From the NCBI GenBank assembly GCA_963556255.1, contig OY744617.1, positions 22,486,668-22,550,667 on the forward strand: 64,000 nucleotides of DNA, given 5' to 3'. The notes under the pieces were generated by a model. The model was not told where the DNA came from and did not search any database. It saw only the letters and a program-made list of their open reading frames with translations. The position numbers were made by a program, and so were the translations under genes. Origin of the DNA: Allolobophora icterica (Eukaryota; Annelida; Clitellata; Crassiclitellata; Lumbricidae). Shown one piece after another: positions 57,965 to 64,000 of the stretch. The first letter of the stretch is position 1, and the number at the start of each line of letters is the position of its first letter.

Positions 57965-58102
57965 GGAGTGTATGTATGTATGTATGTGAACTATGTATGT
58001 ATGTATGCATGTATGTTGTATGTATGGATTTATGTATGGACGTATGTATTTATGGATGTATGTTGTATGTATGTATGTTGTTTGTATGTATGTATGTATG
58101 AC
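57965..58102. repeat. (TATG)n microsatellite
   Basis: Interrupted TATG/GTAT repeats over about 135 bp. Confidence 0.95.
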
Positions 58103-58229
58103 TGCACCAAGATACTTACTGTAGTACCTTTTAAATACCTCACAAAAGCACTAAGACCCATGTAACAGGCTGCTGTTAATATAATATTTGACATAAAAGG
58201 TAGAGCCACATATCTTTGACGCAATACCT

Positions 58230-58299
58230 TTAACCCTGTAACGACGAGCGTGTACTAAGATGCATGGAAAACCAATCCCTCTCGTCGTTAATGATTAAC
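58230..58299 (-). repeat. ~70-bp hairpin repeat, copy 4
   Basis: Arms TAACCCTGTAACGACGAGCG and CTCGTCGTTAATGATTAAC. The loop GTGTACTAAGATGCATGG then AAAACC is the reverse complement of the loops in copies 1-3, so this copy is in opposite orientation. Confidence 0.85.
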
Positions 58300-58635
58300 A
58301 TGATTTGATAAGGCTGTAAAAACTTTGTTCTAAACGGCTGCTGAACATTTTTGATTTGTTTGTTGTACAGATTATAATTATTTGTTGTGACGTATTTAGA
58401 TGGTTTGCTTGGGCTTGGGACACAGAGTTTTGGTTTATGTATGTGACATGTGTTTATGTATACTATTAAACCTATGTTTGTATCTGGTAATTTGAATAGC
58501 ACCTTTAAAATCCTCTGCATGTGTGCAAGATTCCAGCACTTGTGACTTCTAGTTGTATGCACACGACTTGCTTACTGATGCACATTTTGTTCTTATTGAA
58601 CTTCAGCCTCTCTGTCTTACAGACTGATTTTCTGC

Positions 58636-58775
58636 ATATTGACCTGATTACGGTTTGATTTTGGTGTGCCGTTGGCTGATTTATTGTGCATTAGACACCG
58701 GCGCAATAGAAGTTACTAATTACAATTTAGGCTAGCATAGTTTCTCTTGAAGCGGCCCTATATAAATTTACGATT
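58636..58775 (+). repeat. LINE 3' UTR and tail
   Basis: GACCTGATTACGGTTTGATT and GTGCATTAGACACCGGCGCA match 38120-38200; it ends AAGCGGCCCTATATAAATTT. Confidence 0.75.
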
Positions 58776-59217
58776 AAAAATGTAATTACTTTTTGCAGTG
58801 GTGATGGGTGTGAAAGCTCTCAAGGCGAATTACTTGCATCAAGATAAATGAGGACCGAAATTAACAAGGAGTCAGAAATTTCAGACAAGCGATTTTAATA
58901 GTCTTTAATTGTTGAAAACTGTAATACAGATAAGCAATCAAGCTGAATTAATGACTCATCTGTGAACCATTGTTATATGCCTGTATGGACTGTTCAATAT
59001 AAGACAAGCATTGTTAACGTCATAATTGTTTTTGTCCACTGTAAAAAAAGATTTAAAAGCTGTGACGAAACCGCTGATGTCTGATGAAACGGTCGTTCCA
59101 TTCTGGACATTCTTGTGTTGATCACGTCCACAGAATAGCAGAGTACAAGCTAATATAGGCATGTAGTCAGTGGTAGAACCATTTACGCTTTCGTCCTTGA
59201 TGTCCCAGAATGACGCA

Positions 59218-60326
59218 TCAGTGGCCTCCACCATATCCACCACCGTACCCTCCTCCATGCCCGTACCCACCTCCGTATCCACCACCGCCGTACCCTCCCC
59301 CTCCGTGTCCTCCGCCGTACCCATGGCCTCCGTACCCTTCATCGCCGTAACCCCCATCGTGACCGGATTTCGTGAAGTCGTAAGCCGTACCAGGTACGCC
59401 ATACCATGGCGCCGTACCAATGCCAGTACCATGTGTATAGGCTACGCTGTTGACGTACTGCTGTCGCTCATCATTGCGATACGAGGCAGACACTCCGTCA
59501 TGGCTGAAAATAACACGTACGTAATCATGACACACGATTACCAATATAGCAAATAACAAATTAAGCACATAATAATAATAATAAAATTATTATAGGCCCA
59601 ATATTAATTTAATAGTAATCCCAGTGTTCCCTGCCATCAAGCCCACATGGAGCCCATATTCTCATGGGACCGTGTAGACTATAGAACCCATGTTGGCCCC
59701 CATCTAATGTCCGTGGAGAGTGGAGACGCTAACAGGGCAGTTAGGCCTACGAGTCTACCACCATCACTATTACTACTAATAAGAAGTATAGTCATGCTAA
59801 TTAATTATACATAATATTAATTACTATAACTCATATTCGTAGGCTATTGATCCATTATAGGCTGTAGAAGAAGAGCAGTCCTGAAGCAGCCATGGGTATG
59901 AAGTGTTAGCGACTTCATTTTCTTAGCCTCGGCATATGAGGTTAGATGACCAGTCCTCTCCCTCGCCGTCTCATCTTCCCACCGACATTGTAGCTGAGCT
60001 GGATAAGGGGCGCAGGTGGTGCAGAAATCTCGAACAAAATTTCTGCCCTGGCGGGGATTTGATCCCCGACCTCTCGTTCGACAGTCCAGCACGCTAACCA
60101 CTACACTATCGAGCACCCCACGATTTCCGATTGCTACTCACCCGTGCGTGAATCCAGCGTGGTAGTAGTGTTGTTGCGGTTGTTTGTAGATGTGAAAGAA
60201 GTACGGTCGCTTCTCATCGTAACCACCGTTAACCCCACCGCCGTTCAAAGCGATGACGAATACGCAGACATACAAGATACTCGAGAGTACGCTTCCTCGA
60301 AGCGCTGCTATCACATAGAGACCCAT
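59218..60326 (-). CDS. Secreted Gly/Tyr/His-rich protein, two exons, 156 aa
   Basis: Exon 1 60142-60326 (ATG at 60324-60326) and exon 2 59218-59503 join in phase 2 (471 nt) with a strong donor GTGAGT and acceptor TTATTTTCAG. Exon 1 encodes a signal-type hydrophobic stretch (SSILYVCVFVIAL) then NGGGVNGGYDEKRPYFFHIY. Exon 2 encodes HDGVSASYRNDERQQYVNS, a PWYGVPGTAYDF segment and a tail of GYGGGHGGGGYGGGGYGGGY type ending GGH. There is no catalytic domain. Such proteins are structural or antimicrobial in cuticles, shells, egg coats or secretions; none can be chosen here. The intron hosts a family A SINE copy. A diverged copy of the last-exon end is at 60774-60850. Confidence 0.75.
59866..60119 (-). 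repeat. tRNA-derived SINE family A, copy 3 (full length, in the Gly-rich gene intron)
   Basis: On the - strand: A box TAGTGTAGTGGTTAGCGTG, a possible anticodon GTC in GGACTGTCGAAC, and a T-arm GGGGATCAAATCCCC with a perfect stem and B box. The body and GAAGAAGA tail are as in copy 2. The tRNA part is degenerate, so this is not a working tRNA gene. Confidence 0.9.
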
Positions 60327-60580
60327 GTTGCTTCGATCCACTGCTGGCTGCTGCACAAGCTGTACTGATTGCAAGGTCTAACGAACTCGTTTATATAACA
60401 ACGAGGCAGGTATACGCGTGATTGGCTTGGCCCGTCGTAAAATCAAGCATCACAGGGTCCAATATAATTTTGACAAGCCCCTGAGGTTCACTAGCCCTAG
60501 ACATTTAACTCGTAATTGGAGTGCGGTAACACTCAAAGTGTCCATGCCTTTGAAATCGGCAACAATTAGCAGTGTCAGCA

Positions 60581-60652
60581 TTAACACTTTAATGACGAGA
60601 GTGTGCTAAAAGTGACTAGAAAACCAGTGCAGCTCGTCATTAAAGTTTTAAG
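60581..60652 (-). repeat. ~70-bp hairpin repeat, copy 5
   Basis: Arms TTAACACTTTAATGACGAG and CTCGTCATTAAAGTTTTAA with compensating changes relative to the other copies; the loop is in the orientation of copy 4. Confidence 0.85.
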
Positions 60653-60773
60653 GCCTTGGGGGTTAGCTACCTCAACGGAACAAACTGATGGTCGTCCCTA
60701 CACACTCTGGCACAGTAGCTACACCGTCAACATAAAAATAACAAATCAACTGGTGCCCAATAGCCCGGAGTGA

Positions 60774-60850
60774 CGCATCAGAGGACCCTCCTCCATTGGC
60801 CAGTACCCACCTCCGTATCCACCACCACTTCCACTGTCTACACGCCATAC
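60774..60850 (-). pseudogene. Duplicated fragment of the Gly-rich gene's last exon
   Basis: The - strand reads SGSGGGYGGGYWPMEEGPL followed by TGATGCGTCACTCCGGG. The parent has GGAGGCCACTGATGCGTCAT at its stop. In this copy the TGA falls out of the Gly-rich frame. No first exon was found to its right before the satellite begins. Confidence 0.6.
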
Positions 60851-60869
60851 AGCGTTCCATTCAGGGACC

Positions 60870-63800
60870 AGCGTATTGGAATTGAAGTTTATAGCGAAAT
60901 CACCTATCGGAAGAGTTTAGCAATGGCACGGCTAATCGATGGCATGCATTGGTGTTCATATCAGCAGTTTCCGGGCCCTAGTTTAGCCTAGATCGCTTCC
61001 AATACTTCGATTTCTACGGGGTAAGGTAGAAAACCTCTAGCTCTACATTAGGTAGAAATTTCAGCGTGTTGGAAATTACTTTCATAGCGAAATTACCTAT
61101 CTGAATAGTTTAGCAATGGCCAATCGATGGCATATGCATTGGCGTTCATATCAGCAGTTTCCGGGCCACTATAGTTTAGCCTAAATCGCTTCCAATACCT
61201 CGATTTCTACGGCGTAAGGTACAAAACCTCTTCCTCTACATTAGGTAGAAATTCCGGATGTATTGGAATTGACGTTTATAGCGAAATCACCTATCGGATG
61301 AGTTTAGCAATGGCACGGCTAATCGATATCAGCAGTTTCCGGGCCCTTAGTTTAGCCGAGATCGCTTCCAATACCTCGATTTCTACGGGGTTAGGTAGAA
61401 AACCTCTTCCTCTACATTAGGTAGAAATTTCAGCGTATTGGAATTGACGTTTATAGCGAAATCACCTATCGGATGAGTTTAGCAATGGCACGGCTAATCG
61501 ACGGCATGCATTGGCGTTGATATCAGCAGTTTCCGGGCCCTAGTTTAGCCGAGATCGCATCCAATACCTCGATTTCTACGGGGTTAGGTAGAAAACCTCT
61601 TCCTCTACATTAGGTACAAATATCAGCGTATTGGAATTGACGTTTATAGCGAAATTACCTATCGGAATAGTTTAGCAATGGCCAATCGATGGCATGCATT
61701 GGCGTTCAGTTCAGCAGTTTCCGGGCCCCTAGCTTAGCCTAGATCGCTTCCAATACCTCGATTTCTACGGCGTAAGGTACAAAACCTCTTCCTCTACATT
61801 AGTTAGAAATTTCGGATGTATTGGAATTGACGTTTATAGCGAAATCCCCTATCGGATGAGTTTAGCAATGGCACGGCTAATCGATATCAGCAGTTTCCGG
61901 GCCCCTAGTTTAGCCGAGATCGCTTCCAACAGGGCATGTTTTAAGGAAAATTTATCACTGCACATGGCGAGCGCCGGAGCACATAAAAATCTTAAATAAT
62001 CATGAATTACAATTCTTTTCGGACACAAACAGCGGTTAACAACCTTTCATCACTGCACATTTTGTGTATCATTGCACGTTAAAACAATCCATGGCTTCCA
62101 ATACCTCGATTTCTACGGGGTTAGGTAGAAAACCTCTTCCTCTACATCAGGTATAGATTTCAGCGTATTGGAATTGAAGTTTATAGCGAAATTACCTATC
62201 GGAATAGTTCAGCAATGGCTAATCGATGGCATGCATTGGCGTTCATATCAGCAGTTTCCGGGCCCCTAGCTTAGCCTAGATCGCATCCAACACCTCGATT
62301 TCTACAGGGTAAGGTACAAAACCTCTTCCTCTACATCAGGTAGAAATTTCGGATGTATTGGAATTGACGTTTATAGCGAAATCACCTATCGGATGAGTTT
62401 AGCAATGGCATTGCTAATCGATATCAGCAGTTTCCGGGCCCCTAGTTTAGCCGAGATCGCATCCAGTACCTCGATATCTACGGGGTTATGTAGAAAACCT
62501 CTTCCTCTACATCAAGCATAAATTTCAGCGTATTGGAATTAAAGTTTTTAGCGAAATCACCTATCGGAAGAGTTTAGCAATGCCACGGCTCATCGATGGT
62601 ACGCATTTCCGTTCATATCAGCAGTTTCCGGGCCCCTAGCTTAGCCTAGATCGCATCCAATACCTCGATTTCTACAGGGTAAGGTACAAAACCTCTTCCT
62701 CTACATCAGGTACAAATTTCAGCGTATTGGAATTGACGTTTATAGCGAAATCACCTATCGGATGAATTAATCCATGGCTATAATCCATGGCATGCATATC
62801 AGCAGTTTCCGGGTTCCAAGTTTAAGGTAGATCGCATCCAATGCCTCAATTTCTACGGTATAAGGTAGAAAACCTCTTCCTCTACATCAGGTATAAATTT
62901 CAGCGTATTGGAAATGACTTTCATAGCGAAATTACCTATCGGAATAGTTTAGCAATGGCCAATCGATGGCATGCATTGGCGTTCATATCAGCAGATTCCG
63001 GGCCCCTAGTTTAACCTAGATCGCTTCCAATGCCTCGATTTCTACGGCGCAAGGTACAAAACCTCTTCCTCTACATTAGGTAGAAATTTCGAATGTATTG
63101 GAATTGACGTTTATAGCGAAATCACCTATCGGATGAGTTTAGCAATGGCATTGCTAATCGATATCAGCAGTTTCCGGGCCCCTAGTTTAGCCGAGATCGC
63201 TTACAGTACCTCGATTTCTAAGGGGTTAGGTAGAAAACCTCTTCCTCTACATCAGGTATAAATTTCAGCGTATTGGAATTGAAGTTTATAGCGACATCAC
63301 CTATCGGAAGAGTTAATCCATGGTAATCCATGGCATGCATATCAGCAGTTTCCGGGTGCCTAGTTTAGGCTAGATCGCTTCCAATGCCTCAATTTCATCG
63401 GTATAAGGTAGAAAACCTCCTCCTCTACATCAGGTATAAATTTCAGCGTATTGTAATTGAAGTTTATAGCGAAATTACCTATCGGAATAGTTTAGCAATG
63501 GCTAATCGATGGCATGCATTGGCGTTCATATCAGCAGTTTCCGGGTGCCTAGTTTAGGCTAGATCGCATCCAATACCTCGATTTCTACGGTATAAAGTAG
63601 AAAACCCCTTCCTCTACATCAGGTATAAATTTCAGCGTATTGGAATTGAAGTTTATAGCGAAATTACCTATCGGAAGAGTTAATCCATGGTAATCCATGG
63701 CATGCATATCAGCAGTTTCCGGGTGCCTAGTTTAGGCTAGATCGCATCCAATGCCTCAATTTCTACGGTATAAGGTAGAAAACCTCTTCCTCTACATCAG

Positions 63801-64000
63801 GTATAAATTTCAGCGTATTGGAATTGAAGTTTATAGCGACATCACCTATCGGAAGAGTTAATCCATGGTAATCCATGGCATGCATATCAGCAGTTTCCGG
63901 GTGCCTAGTTTAGGCTAGATCGCTTCCAATGCCTCAATTTCATCGGTATAAGGTAGAAAACCACCTCCTCTACATCAGGTATAAATTTCAGCGCATTGTA
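60870..64000 (+). repeat. Satellite array, monomers 176-194 bp, running off the window
   Basis: TCAGCAGTTTCCGGG recurs at 60961, 61151, 61329, 61523, 61711, 61887, 62248, 62424, 62618, 62799, 62988 (one change), 63164, 63342, 63531, 63709 and 63887. Spacings are 176-194 bp apart from one insertion. Each monomer contains CCAATACCTCGATTTCTAC and, ~65 bp on, GTAGAAATTTCAGCGTATTG, an imperfect inverted pair. Monomers fall into a long type (with GGCATGCATTGGCGTTCA), a short type (CTAATCGATATCAGCAG) and a third type (AATCCATGGCATGCATAT). Confidence 0.97.
61930..62093. mobile_element. Short hAT-like element inserted in the satellite (164 bp)
   Basis: It interrupts one monomer. The flanks carry the perfect 8-bp duplication GCTTCCAA (61922-61929, 62094-62101), and cutting out element plus one duplicate restores the monomer. 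Ends CAGGGCATGTTTTAAGG and CGTTAAAACAATCCATG are imperfect inverted repeats. Confidence 0.88.

Noticed and set aside
60040..60119. Possible tRNA-Asp gene
   Set aside because: The acceptor stem does not pair and it is joined to a SINE body repeated elsewhere; it is the tRNA-derived head of a SINE.

Overview
The window is nuclear DNA of an invertebrate animal, probably marine. The evidence is GT-AG introns, animal gene families (PB1-domain MAP3K, CENP-O, EBAG9, fibrinogen-related lectin), tRNA-derived SINEs, CR1/L2-type LINE tails and many short hAT-like elements. The phylum cannot be fixed from the sequence. Nothing bacterial, plasmid or viral was recognised.

Five host genes can be assembled exon by exon with reading frame checked across the junctions. 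(1) A secreted coiled-coil/fibrinogen-domain protein, + strand, 4618-8952, 5 exons. (2) A MAP3K2/3 (MEKK2/3) kinase, - strand, 12279-26866, 12 coding exons, 520 aa, with an N-terminal PB1 domain and a C-terminal kinase domain. (3) CENP-O, - strand, 39095-43705, 5 exons with one unresolved junction. (4) EBAG9, + strand, 52286-55650, 4 coding exons, 227 aa. (5) A two-exon secreted glycine/tyrosine/histidine-rich protein, - strand, 59218-60326, with a duplicated last-exon fragment at 60774-60850.

Most of the rest is mobile or repetitive. The best mobile elements are: an apparently intact Tc1/mariner element (14968-16497, 46-bp identical inverted ends, DD37D transposase) in a MAP3K intron; a 3.47-kb P-like element (46818-50291) with an 8-bp target duplication and a frameshifted THAP-transposase relic; a 1.77-kb element with ~500-bp inverted arms (32076-33847) of a family I do not recognise; eight short hAT-like elements, most with 8-bp duplications; two or three tRNA-derived SINE families; several LINE 3' ends, one with a reverse transcriptase; and five ~70-bp hairpin units. 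The right edge, 60870-64000, is a ~176-194-bp satellite that runs off the window.

The five genes act in unrelated processes (lectin-like recognition, stress MAPK signalling, kinetochore, Golgi/secretory trafficking, extracellular matrix or secretion). There is no operon-like logic. The window is informative mainly for its genome ecology: new insertions sitting in introns, older repeats and satellite.
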